Assembly (NCBI GenBank): GCA_002782345.1
Contig: PFHO01000046.1
Span: 1 to 5,488, forward strand
Length of the DNA: 5,488 nt
From: Candidatus Moranbacteria bacterium CG_4_8_14_3_um_filter_34_16
GTDB lineage: Bacteria; Patescibacteriota; Minisyncoccia; Moranbacterales; UBA2206
Direction of reading: 5' to 3'
The number at the start of each line of letters is the position of its first letter. Within the stretch, counting starts at the first letter, position 1. Positions 1 to 5,412 of the stretch are shown here, piece by piece. A program made the position numbers and the translations under genes. Under the pieces are notes generated by a model. It did no database searches and was not told the origin of the DNA. It saw only the letters and a program-made list of their open reading frames with translations.

Positions 1-1
1 A

Positions 2-292
2 TATCTGGAACGAATTATCGCTCAGTTGAAAAAGAAAAAAATAGTAAAAAGTTCTCAAGGAAAAAATGGGGGATATATTTTGGCACGCAGTCCCCAAAAA
101 ATTTCTGCGGGAGAAATTATTGAAGCGATGGAAGGACCATTTGTTTCTAAGTGTTTTCACACAAATTGCAAAAATGTCAAAAAATGTGCATCTAGTTTTG
201 TGTGGATAAAATTAGGAACGCAAATCAAAAAAACGCTTTATGGAATTAAACTGGCGGACTTGAAACAAAATAAAAATGATAAAATAAGTTAG
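2..292 (+). CDS. Rrf2/IscR-like transcriptional regulator, 3' part (5' end outside window)
   Basis: The frame is open from the window edge (first full codon at position 2), giving 96 residues of a protein that in this family is usually about 130-160 residues, so roughly the first third is missing. The visible part starts in the recognition-helix region (YLERIIAQLKK) and continues into the wing with the Rrf2 signature GKNGGYILARSP. It is followed by ISAGEIIEAMEGP, which also fits the family. Three cysteines, encoded at 152-154, 167-169 and 185-187, have spacing C-x4-C-x5-C, close to the Fe-S ligand cysteines of IscR (C-x5-C-x5-C). They are followed by a typical VWIKLGTQIKKTL helix and a LADL end. 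Known for the family: dimeric winged-helix DNA-binding proteins, many holding a [2Fe-2S] cluster and controlling Fe-S assembly genes. Because iscS and iscU follow on the same strand, an IscR-like sensor of cluster supply is inferred. NsrR or CymR-like roles are less likely but cannot be excluded from a fragment. Confidence 0.9.
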   Translation, partial: YLERIIAQLKKKKIVKSSQGKNGGYILARSPQKISAGEIIEAMEGPFVSKCFHTNCKNVKKCASSFVWIKLGTQIKKTLYGIKLADLKQNKNDKIS

Positions 293-294
293 GC

Positions 295-306
295 TTTATA
301 ATCTAA
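295..306 (+). repeat. 12-base element, copy 1 (upstream of iscS), contains TATAAT
   Basis: The sequence TTTATAATCTAA begins three bases after the stop codon of the Rrf2 gene and recurs exactly at 1624-1635, two bases after the iscS stop. It contains a perfect TATAAT (297-302), so it may be a -10 box. No -35-like hexamer stands 16-18 bases upstream, and the iscS start lies 84 bases further on. Function is unknown; chance identity in A/T-rich spacer DNA is possible. Confidence 0.35.
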
Positions 307-342
307 CGCAACAAACTTGGCACAAAGCGCCAGAAATGTTAG
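303..342 (+). promoter_or_regulatory. Nested inverted repeat in the iscS leader
   Basis: The spacer between the regulator and iscS is 94 bases long. It can fold as two nested stems: an outer CTAAC (303-307) with GTTAG (338-342), and an inner TGGC (318-321) with GCCA (329-332). Each stem can gain a neighbouring G-U pair. The structure is short and interrupted by unpaired bases, so it could be a weak leader hairpin, a regulator-binding dyad or coincidence. A -35-like TTGGCA lies at 317-322, but its partner at the right distance (TAGCGT, 340-345) is a poor -10. I do not see a classical IscR type 1 or type 2 site. Confidence 0.25.
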
Positions 343-386
343 CGTAAGATTCTAAAAAATAAGTAATAAAAAATTTTAAAAAATCA

Positions 387-1622
387 ATGAAAAAGAAAAT
401 TTATCTTGATCATGGCGCTACTACGCCGGTTGATAAAAGAGTTTTTTTGGAAATGATGCCATATTTTTCCGAAAAATACGGTAATGCTTCTTCTTTGCAT
501 AGTTTTGGCAAAGACACGCTTGACACAGTGGAAAAGTCCAGGTTACAACTGGCGCGATTTTTTGGAGCGGAGGCAGAGGAAATTTTTTTTACCAGTGGCG
601 CCACAGAAGCTAATAATTTGGCCGTTAAAGGTATAGTCAAAGCTTATTATGCCAAAAATAAAAATGATTATTCTGTTTCTAAACCTCATATAATAACCAC
701 TTCTTTTGAACATCATTGTGTTTTGGAATCTTGTCAAACTTTGGAAAAGGAGAATTTGGCGAAAGTGAGTTATATTTTGCCCCAAAAGGACGGTTTAGTG
801 AGAGTTTCCGATATTGAAAAGGCTATTCAAAAAAACACGCTTTTGATTTCGGCAATGTATGTCAACAATGAAATTGGAACTGTTCAACCAATCGCGGAAA
901 TAGGAAAAATTGTCAAAAAAAACAATCTTAAAAAATCTTTGGAGAAAAAGATATTTTTTCATACTGATGCCACGCAAGCGGTGAATTATTTTGATTGCAA
1001 GGTTGAAAAATTAGGCGTTGATATGTTATCATTGTCCGCGCATAAGATATACGGTCCCAAAGGAGTAGGGGCGTTGTATGTTAAAAAAGGAACCCCGATA
1101 AAACCGATTTTAAACGGAGGCGGTCAAGAAAAAGGTTTGCGTTCTGGCACCACAAATTCTTGCGGAATTATCGGTTTTGGGAAAGCGGTGGCTTTATTGT
1201 CGAATAAGAAAAATGCGCAAAAAAACAAAGAGACGCTTGAACTGAGAAATTTTTTAATTGAAAAGATTTTGAAAGAAATTCCTGATTCTCGCCTCAACGG
1301 ATCACGAGAAAAAAGATCTCCCAATAATGCCAATTTCAGTTTTAAAAATGTGGAAGGGGAGAGTTTGCTGATGATGTTGGACGCGGAAGGATTAGCTTGT
1401 TCCACTGGCTCTGCTTGCTCTTCCGGTTCTCTTGAACCGTCTCATGTTTTGCTTTCCATCGGTCTTCTTCCGGAAGAAGCGCATGGATCGCTCAGAATAA
1501 CTTTGGGTCGGCAAAACACTCAAAAAGAAATTGAAAACGCGGTAAAAATAATCAAAAAGGTTGTTTCTAAACTGCGATCAATTTCCGGAAAAGTTTTAGA
1601 TGATTATTACGCTAAAAAATAA
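387..1622 (+). CDS. iscS: Cysteine desulfurase, IscS/NifS type (class I)
   Basis: This PLP enzyme converts L-cysteine to alanine and holds the sulfur as a persulfide for Fe-S clusters and, in many bacteria, for tRNA thiolation. The 411-residue product is close to the usual length of about 390-410. It opens with the family signature YLDHGATTPVD. Key residues are visible: H109 in FEHHCVLES (ring stacking on PLP), N160-N161 in VNNEIGTVQPI, D194 and Q197 in HTDATQA, and the Schiff-base lysine K220 in SAHKIYGPKG. The catalytic cysteine is C344 in the mobile loop STGSACSSGSLEPSHV, as in class I enzymes, with a further cysteine, C338, just before it. Modest extra residues relative to E. coli IscS fall around 87-97 and 177-189. 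The ATG at 387 fits the conserved N terminus; no Shine-Dalgarno sequence precedes it, only an A/T run. The gene lies 94 bases after an Rrf2 regulator and 49 bases before iscU, which supports Fe-S assembly rather than a dedicated tRNA pathway. Confidence 0.97.
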   Translation: MKKKIYLDHGATTPVDKRVFLEMMPYFSEKYGNASSLHSFGKDTLDTVEKSRLQLARFFGAEAEEIFFTSGATEANNLAVKGIVKAYYAKNKNDYSVSKPHIITTSFEHHCVLESCQTLEKENLAKVSYILPQKDGLVRVSDIEKAIQKNTLLISAMYVNNEIGTVQPIAEIGKIVKKNNLKKSLEKKIFFHTDATQAVNYFDCKVEKLGVDMLSLSAHKIYGPKGVGALYVKKGTPIKPILNGGGQEKGLRSGTTNSCGIIGFGKAVALLSNKKNAQKNKETLELRNFLIEKILKEIPDSRLNGSREKRSPNNANFSFKNVEGESLLMMLDAEGLACSTGSACSSGSLEPSHVLLSIGLLPEEAHGSLRITLGRQNTQKEIENAVKIIKKVVSKLRSISGKVLDDYYAKK

Positions 1623-1623
1623 T

Positions 1624-1635
1624 TTTATAATCTAA
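1624..1635 (+). repeat. 12-base element, copy 2 (upstream of iscU), contains TATAAT
   Basis: This is an exact second copy of TTTATAATCTAA (first copy at 295-306), again directly after a stop codon. TATAAT occupies 1626-1631, and the iscU ATG is 40 bases downstream, a plausible distance for a promoter that would sit inside the end of iscS. No good -35 hexamer is seen 16-18 bases upstream. A perfect A/T palindrome, AAAAATT-A-AATTTTT at 1646-1660, lies between this element and the iscU start. Confidence 0.35.
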
Positions 1636-1671
1636 TCGTTGAATTAAAAATTAAATTTTTTGAAAAATATT

Positions 1672-2046
1672 ATGTATAGCAAAAAAGTTATGAACCATTT
1701 TATGCGTCCTCATAATCAAGGAAAAATTGAAAATCCATCCGGGGTAGGGATTGTCGGCAATCCGGTTTGCGGAGATCTTATGAAAATATATATAAAAGTG
1801 AAAAAAGAAAATAAGCGAGAAATTATAAAAGAAATTAAATTTGAAACTTTGGGTTGCGCCAGCGCTATTGCGACTTCTTCTATGATTACAGATTTAGCCA
1901 AGGGAAAGACTTTGGATGAAGCTTTCAAAATTAGTCGCGATGATGTGGCGGAAGCGTTGGAAGGATTGCCTCCGATAAAAATGCATTGTTCCAATTTGGC
2001 GGCGGACGGACTTAAAGAAGCGATAAAAAATTATCGGCAAAAATAA
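1672..2046 (+). CDS. iscU: Iron-sulfur cluster assembly scaffold IscU (NifU N-terminal type)
   Basis: IscU receives sulfur from IscS and builds [2Fe-2S]/[4Fe-4S] clusters for transfer to apoproteins. The 124-residue product starts MYSKKVMNHFMRPHNQG, the usual IscU opening. All canonical active-site residues are present: C33 and D35 in NPVCGD, C62 in LGCASAIATSS, and H105-C106 in LPPIKMHC. These match E. coli Cys37, Asp39, Cys63, His105 and Cys106. LPPIK corresponds to the LPPVK motif that binds HscA where that chaperone exists. The length fits a stand-alone scaffold with no C-terminal Nfu domain. I place the start at ATG 1672; a TTG four codons upstream (1660) also keeps the frame open but would add residues before the conserved MYS start. 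No Shine-Dalgarno sequence is visible before either. It follows iscS closely and is probably in the same operon, perhaps with extra transcription from the TATAAT-bearing repeat just upstream. Confidence 0.95.
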   Translation: MYSKKVMNHFMRPHNQGKIENPSGVGIVGNPVCGDLMKIYIKVKKENKREIIKEIKFETLGCASAIATSSMITDLAKGKTLDEAFKISRDDVAEALEGLPPIKMHCSNLAADGLKEAIKNYRQK

Positions 2047-2101
2047 AAATAAATTCAAGCTTAAAAGGAACTCAAAAATTGACTTGTAAGCGATTTAAAT
2101 C

Positions 2102-2122
2102 TTCAAGAGATAGGTTCTTGAA
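2102..2122. repeat. Inverted repeat downstream of iscU
   Basis: A perfect 7-base inverted repeat, TTCAAGA (2102-2108) and TCTTGAA (2116-2122), encloses a 7-base loop. It begins 56 bases after the iscU stop and can form a small hairpin in RNA of either strand. No T-run follows it in either direction (AATATTTTAAGG on the + side), so it is not a standard intrinsic terminator. It could weakly slow polymerase, protect a 3' end, or be chance. Confidence 0.3.
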
Positions 2123-2177
2123 ATATTTTAAGGTAACTCTTTAAGTTAAGGTTTAATAAAAATAGGATTTACACGTT

Positions 2178-2195
2178 TGCCTCAAATGCCTCAAA
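2178..2195. repeat. Tandem 9-base repeat, two perfect copies
   Basis: TGCCTCAAA occurs twice in direct tandem (2178-2186 and 2187-2195) within the non-coding spacer between converging iscU and the C39-domain gene. No frame over it looks coding. It is the first of two neighbouring short direct repeats just before the 2211-2238 hairpin. Too few copies for a CRISPR or a true minisatellite; origin by replication slippage is the simplest explanation. Confidence 0.5.
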
Positions 2196-2196
2196 A

Positions 2197-2211
2197 TTAC
2201 TAAGTTACTAA
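2197..2211. repeat. Near-tandem direct repeat TTACTAA, two copies
   Basis: TTACTAA at 2197-2203 and again at 2205-2211, separated by one G, makes an 8-base period immediately after the 9-base tandem repeat. The second copy runs into the left arm of the hairpin that starts at 2211. No function can be assigned. Confidence 0.45.
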
Positions 2212-2238
2212 TGTCGCATAAGATACATTGTGCGACAT
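2211..2238 (+). terminator. Strong hairpin between converging genes, possible 3' end of the isc transcript
   Basis: The arms ATGTCGCATAA (2211-2221) and TTGTGCGACAT (2228-2238) form an 11-bp stem with one G-U pair around the 6-base loop GATACA. The outer 8 bp, ATGTCGCA/TGCGACAT, are perfect and the most G/C-rich block of the spacer. In RNA from the - strand the wobble becomes an A-C mismatch, so the structure is better in the isc-side transcript. It is not followed by a T-run in either direction (+ side AATATACC), so it does not meet the rule for an intrinsic terminator. The terminator call rests on position between converging genes plus stem quality. A protein-binding palindrome or RNA-stabilising hairpin is equally possible. 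Confidence 0.4.
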
Positions 2239-2269
2239 AATATACCAATCAAACAAACAATATAACGAT

Positions 2270-2299
2270 AAAAAAAGCCTTTCTACCCTTCTTACCCTT
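2270..2299 (-). other. Purine-rich tract ending in T7 on the - strand, with 7-base direct repeat
   Basis: On the + strand this stretch is A7 (2270-2276) followed by pyrimidine-rich DNA holding TACCCTT twice (2284-2290 and 2293-2299, 9-base period). Read on the - strand, it lies about 30 to 60 bases downstream of the C39-domain gene stop, as a G/A-rich run ending in TTTTTTT. The position would suit a transcription end for gltX and its neighbour, but no stem of useful length precedes the T-run, so a terminator cannot be claimed. The rest of the 2047-2329 spacer holds no gene that I can support. Confidence 0.25.
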
Positions 2300-2329
2300 T
2301 AAACATTTCAATTCAATCAGGGATAACTC

Positions 2330-3712
2330 TTATTTGTCGTAAATAATCATTTGATCAATTCTAGTTCCGCTATCACTTCCTAATTTTCCTACCAAAGAAC
2401 GAGAAGTTCCTAAATAAATATTGGGTCCGAAATATGGATCATGGACTATATAATCTTTTTTGTTTTTTCCGGTGATAACAACATAATGTCCTCCCCTGCC
2501 GTTAGTTTTGTAAATGTGGACAATTACCGGATCACCTTTTTTTATCTGCGCGTCAATTTTTGACCAATTAACATTTCCGTGTGAAACCGAAGAGATAAGT
2601 TTAATATCGCTATTCCAATTTGTCGGCCACTTGATAAGATCAGAATAAAATATTTTTTCTCGCGCCAATTTTTTCGGATCAACACTCGCTCCAAATTTTC
2701 TAAAAACCATCGCCACCGATGTTACGGCACAACCATAATCTTTCATTAGTAAATTGGAATTGCCGATTTTTTGAGTTCCCCAACGAGAATCTTGTTGAGA
2801 AAAATACCAAGTTGTGGATGCTTTGTCGCTATTTTCGGGTTTTCCATAACCGCTAACGCTGTTTAAAAGTTCCGAGATATTGGAAGCTAAACTAAAATCA
2901 AATAATTCTTTTTTTTGTTCTTCTATATGCGCCAAAAGATCTTTATATTTTTGTTCCTCCCCTTGTGTCTGATTCAAGAGGGATTGTTTTTTCTTTTGTG
3001 AAAAAAGCAGGTCGTCTTTTTTTGAAAAAAGTTCTTCGCTAAGAGCCAAATTTTTTTCATAACTTTTTTGTAATTGCTCATTTTTTTCTTTCAATTCTTT
3101 TTGTGTATTTTGAATATTTTCCAAAACTTGATTAACTTTTATTTCTGATTGTTCAATGTAATCGGATTGAATAAACGGATGAGGCAAATTATTGTCAAAT
3201 AAAATTAATCCCAAAATTCCTTGTTGATCATAATCATAGTAAGACTGTATCAACCCGGAAAGAATTTTTTTTTGAATTTCTATATCCTTTTCTTTTTGAA
3301 AAATATCTCTTTTAATTTTTTCTACCGTTTCTTTCATTTCGAAAATCTTTTCTTTTACATTTTTTATCCCATTCTCCGTTTTTTCCTTTTCCTCGGCAAT
3401 ATTATCTATTTGAATAGTAAGACTATCTTGCTGCTTATTGTTCAATTTCAAGATATTTTCATAAATTTTCGCTTTTTTTTCCAAATTTTGGCATTCCTTT
3501 TCGTCATCTCTGCATTTATTTTGGCAAGCCTCATTTTGGTCCGAGTCTGTATAAATTGAACAAATATCTTCGCAATCCATCTGGCAATCTTCAGCGACGG
3601 CAAAAAATAAATTTTGAGAATAGAAAGCAAGAAATAACAGTGTTCCTCCAAAGATTTTCAGCCATCTTTGGCGAATTTTTTTTATTTTTGAATTTTTCTT
3701 TTTTTTATTCAT
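2330..3712 (-). CDS. Secreted coiled-coil protein with C-terminal C39-like papain-fold domain
   Basis: The 460-residue product has four visible parts. Residues 1-40 form a signal peptide: a lysine-rich start, a hydrophobic core around 20-39, and a likely cleavage after A38-V-A40. Residues 43-74 hold six cysteines (43, 47, 51, 63, 67, 74). Residues about 75-285 are mostly charged coiled coil, broken near 152-185 by SYYDYDQQGILGLILFDNN, which resembles the middle of EnvC/CwlO/PcsB-like cell-wall hydrolase regulators. Residues about 302-434 match the C39-like peptidase fold, with oxyanion glutamine Q306 or Q307 in FSQQDSRWG, C328 in DYGCAVTS, H409 in GGHYVVITG and D425 in VHDPYFGP. All catalytic positions are kept, so a cysteine peptidase or related hydrolase acting outside the membrane is inferred; the substrate is unknown. 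No ABC transporter parts are fused or adjacent, which argues against bacteriocin leader processing. I chose ATG 3712, 19 bases after the gltX stop; an upstream TTG (3760) would overlap gltX and add residues ahead of the signal peptide. Confidence 0.88.
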   Translation of the reverse strand: MNKKKKNSKIKKIRQRWLKIFGGTLLFLAFYSQNLFFAVAEDCQMDCEDICSIYTDSDQNEACQNKCRDDEKECQNLEKKAKIYENILKLNNKQQDSLTIQIDNIAEEKEKTENGIKNVKEKIFEMKETVEKIKRDIFQKEKDIEIQKKILSGLIQSYYDYDQQGILGLILFDNNLPHPFIQSDYIEQSEIKVNQVLENIQNTQKELKEKNEQLQKSYEKNLALSEELFSKKDDLLFSQKKKQSLLNQTQGEEQKYKDLLAHIEEQKKELFDFSLASNISELLNSVSGYGKPENSDKASTTWYFSQQDSRWGTQKIGNSNLLMKDYGCAVTSVAMVFRKFGASVDPKKLAREKIFYSDLIKWPTNWNSDIKLISSVSHGNVNWSKIDAQIKKGDPVIVHIYKTNGRGGHYVVITGKNKKDYIVHDPYFGPNIYLGTSRSLVGKLGSDSGTRIDQMIIYDK

Positions 3713-3731
3713 TTTTAGGACTAAATTAAGA

Positions 3732-5285
3732 TTAGAGAAAAAGATTAAGCGCTTTTTCAATTCTTTTCAGAGTTTCTTCTTTTCCCAAAACCCAAGCGCA
3801 TTCAAAAGGCGGAGGTGATTTTTGTTCTCCCGTAAGTGCTACGCGAAGCGGCCATAAAAATTCTCCCCGATTTTCTTCGCTTGCTTCAAGCAAATTTTTT
3901 TCCAAATTTTTTCGTTTCCACTCTTTTTTGGAAATAGCGGACAAAATTTTTCTGGCTTTTTTTAAATTATTTTTCAATTTTTCATCGTTCATATCTTTCC
4001 ATTTCAACAAATTTTTATCATAAACTATATCTTCAAAAAAGAATTTGTTGCTCTCCCCCACTTCGGACAATTTTACGAGACGTTCGCGTTCCAGGGTTAA
4101 AACTTTTTTTTCATATTCTTCTTTTTCTTTATTGCTCCAATTTTTATTTTTTTCAGACCAATTTTTGTAAAATTCTTTAATTTTTAAAAAAATTCCGGTT
4201 CTAGACCAAAGTTCGTCCAAACTCATTTTTTTAATCCACTGCGAATTTGTCCAGTCTAATTTTTTGATGTCAAAAACCGCTCCGGATTTGTGAACATGGG
4301 AAAAATCAAATTTTTCCACCAATTCTTCTAAAGTAAAAATTTCTTGGGTTTCTCCTTTCCCCGGATTCCATCCCAAAAATGCCACAAAATTAAGAAGGGC
4401 TTCTTTCAAATATCCTTTTTTCAGATAATCTTCCACAGCCACATCGCCTTGTCTTTTGGAAAGTTTGCTTTTATCCGCGTTAAGCAAAAGCGGCAAATGA
4501 GCAAATTGAGGAGGAGTCCAGCCAAAATAACGATAAAGAATCAAATGCTTGGGAACGCTGGAAAGCCACTCTTCTCCCCGAATGACATGAGTAACTTTCA
4601 TTTCATAATCGTCTATTACATTTGCCAAATGATAAGTTGGAAATCCGTCCGATTTCAAAAGAACAGTGTCATCCACCAAATTTGTTTCAAATTTGACTTT
4701 TCCCCGCACCATATCTTCAAACTCAAGAGTTTCATCTTGTGGCATTTTAAGACGAACGACATACGAGCATTTTTCTTTTAATTTTTGGTTTATTTCTTTT
4801 TCTGAAATATTTTTCAAACAATAGCGATCATAAATGGGAGGTTTTTTCATCACGGACTGATCGCGTCTCATTTCTTCCAGTCTTTCCTGTGTGCAAAAAC
4901 AATAATAAGCGTAGCCTTTTTTTATCAATTCTTCGGCGTATTTTTTGTATATTTCAATTTTTTCCGATTGAATATACGGACCATAATCCCCCACTTCCAA
5001 AATTCCAGGATAATTTTTTGAATTTAAAACTGGTCTATCGTTGTTTTTGTTTATCGTTTTTTGAAAAACTCCTTCATTTCTTTTCAGTCCCAACAAATCT
5101 AAAGATTTGATTAAACTTTCCACCGCTCCGTCCACAAATCTTTTGCGATCAGTATCTTCAATTTTCAAAATAAAATCCCCATCGTTTTTTTGGGCGAAAA
5201 GATAATCATATAACGCCGTTCGCAAACTGCCGATATGCAGATATCCAGTTGGCGAAGGTGCGAATCTAACGCGAATTTTGCTCAT
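3732..5285 (-). CDS. gltX: Glutamyl-tRNA synthetase
   Basis: This class I enzyme charges tRNA-Glu (in many bacteria also tRNA-Gln, later amidated by GatCAB) in the cytoplasm. The 517-residue product is slightly longer than the usual 470-500. The N terminus shows RFAPSPTGYLHIGSLRTALY with HIGS at 17-20 (the HIGH motif), and the KMSKS equivalent is KLSKR at 274-278, in NADKSKLSKRQGDVAVEDYL. Other family marks are IEDTDR (42-47), GPYIQSE (102-108), HVIRGEEWLSS, LAFLGWNPG, and near the C terminus LWPLRVALTG and LGKEETLKRIEKAL. Between NEG (70-72) and GDYGPYIQSE (99-108) lies an extra segment of roughly 25 residues that is absent in E. coli-type enzymes. The zinc-knuckle region keeps C129-x-C131 and C156, but the place of the fourth ligand (His127 in E. 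coli) is K158, so zinc binding is doubtful. The ATG at 5285 fits the conserved start; no Shine-Dalgarno sequence is visible. The C39-domain gene follows at 19 bases. Confidence 0.97.
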   Translation of the reverse strand: MSKIRVRFAPSPTGYLHIGSLRTALYDYLFAQKNDGDFILKIEDTDRKRFVDGAVESLIKSLDLLGLKRNEGVFQKTINKNNDRPVLNSKNYPGILEVGDYGPYIQSEKIEIYKKYAEELIKKGYAYYCFCTQERLEEMRRDQSVMKKPPIYDRYCLKNISEKEINQKLKEKCSYVVRLKMPQDETLEFEDMVRGKVKFETNLVDDTVLLKSDGFPTYHLANVIDDYEMKVTHVIRGEEWLSSVPKHLILYRYFGWTPPQFAHLPLLLNADKSKLSKRQGDVAVEDYLKKGYLKEALLNFVAFLGWNPGKGETQEIFTLEELVEKFDFSHVHKSGAVFDIKKLDWTNSQWIKKMSLDELWSRTGIFLKIKEFYKNWSEKNKNWSNKEKEEYEKKVLTLERERLVKLSEVGESNKFFFEDIVYDKNLLKWKDMNDEKLKNNLKKARKILSAISKKEWKRKNLEKNLLEASEENRGEFLWPLRVALTGEQKSPPPFECAWVLGKEETLKRIEKALNLFL

Positions 5286-5310
5286 AAATAAAAATTTTTA
5301 AGATAACATT

Positions 5311-5316
5311 TTTATA
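5311..5316 (-). promoter_or_regulatory. Possible -10 box for gltX
   Basis: The 125-base spacer upstream of gltX contains TATAAA on the - strand, 25 bases before the ATG. The sequence 17 bases further upstream (CTCGCT) does not resemble a -35 box. That stretch instead forms a short dyad, TCGCT (5324-5328) with AGCGA (5334-5338). A promoter in this spacer is expected because the gap to the upstream gene is wide, but the exact site is a guess. Confidence 0.2.
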
Positions 5317-5389
5317 AAACTAATCGCTATCTCAGCGAGAAATAATTTGAAAAGAAATGTGCAAATCGTTGATTAAACTAAATCAGATC

Positions 5390-5412
5390 AAAAAAAATCA
5401 AACATTTTTTTT
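5390..5412 (-). terminator. A8/T8 hairpin overlapping the end of the AlkD-like gene
   Basis: On the + strand A8 (5390-5397), TCAAACA, and T8 (5405-5412) form an inverted repeat of 8 to 9 A-T pairs around a loop of 5 to 7 bases. Read on the - strand, it starts inside the TAA stop of the upstream gene and ends in a run of eight T. It may help end that transcript before gltX. The stem is pure A-T and so weak for an intrinsic terminator, and such runs are common in A/T-rich spacers. Confidence 0.35.

Noticed and set aside
1660..1671. Longer version of iscU starting at TTG 1660
   Set aside because: IscU proteins normally begin at the MYS residues, and an ATG is present exactly there at 1672.
2079..2084. 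TTGACT as a -35 box downstream of iscU
   Set aside because: No TATAAT-like hexamer occurs 16-18 bases downstream and no gene on the + strand follows in this spacer.
2178..2299. CRISPR-like or phage-attachment array
   Set aside because: Repeats are only 7-9 bases, two copies each, of different sequences, with no regular spacers and no cas or integrase gene in the window.
3448..3651. 67-codon open frame on the - strand inside the C39-domain gene
   Set aside because: It is an out-of-frame reading of the cysteine-rich and coiled-coil segment, and the residues carry no signature of their own. Antisense frames within iscS and iscU were dropped for the same reason.
2330..3712. Bacteriocin-processing C39 exporter
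   Set aside because: The protein has a signal peptide and coiled coils but no transporter membrane or ATPase domains, and no small double-glycine leader peptide is found nearby.
3713..3760. Longer version of the C39-domain gene starting at TTG 3760
   Set aside because: It would overlap the end of gltX by 29 bases, use a rarer start codon, and put a second hydrophobic and lysine-rich stretch ahead of a well-formed signal peptide that begins at ATG 3712.
4344..4781. 145-codon open frame on the + strand inside gltX
   Set aside because: It lies wholly antisense to a well-conserved synthetase; the translation is low-complexity F/K/I-rich with no recognisable domain. The same applies to smaller antisense frames at 3221-3559 and 4889-5110.
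3713..5305. Shared ATCTTAA about 13-20 bases before both - strand starts (gltX and the C39-domain gene)
   Set aside because: A 7-base A/T-rich match at slightly different distances is easily due to chance, and it resembles no known ribosome-binding or promoter motif.
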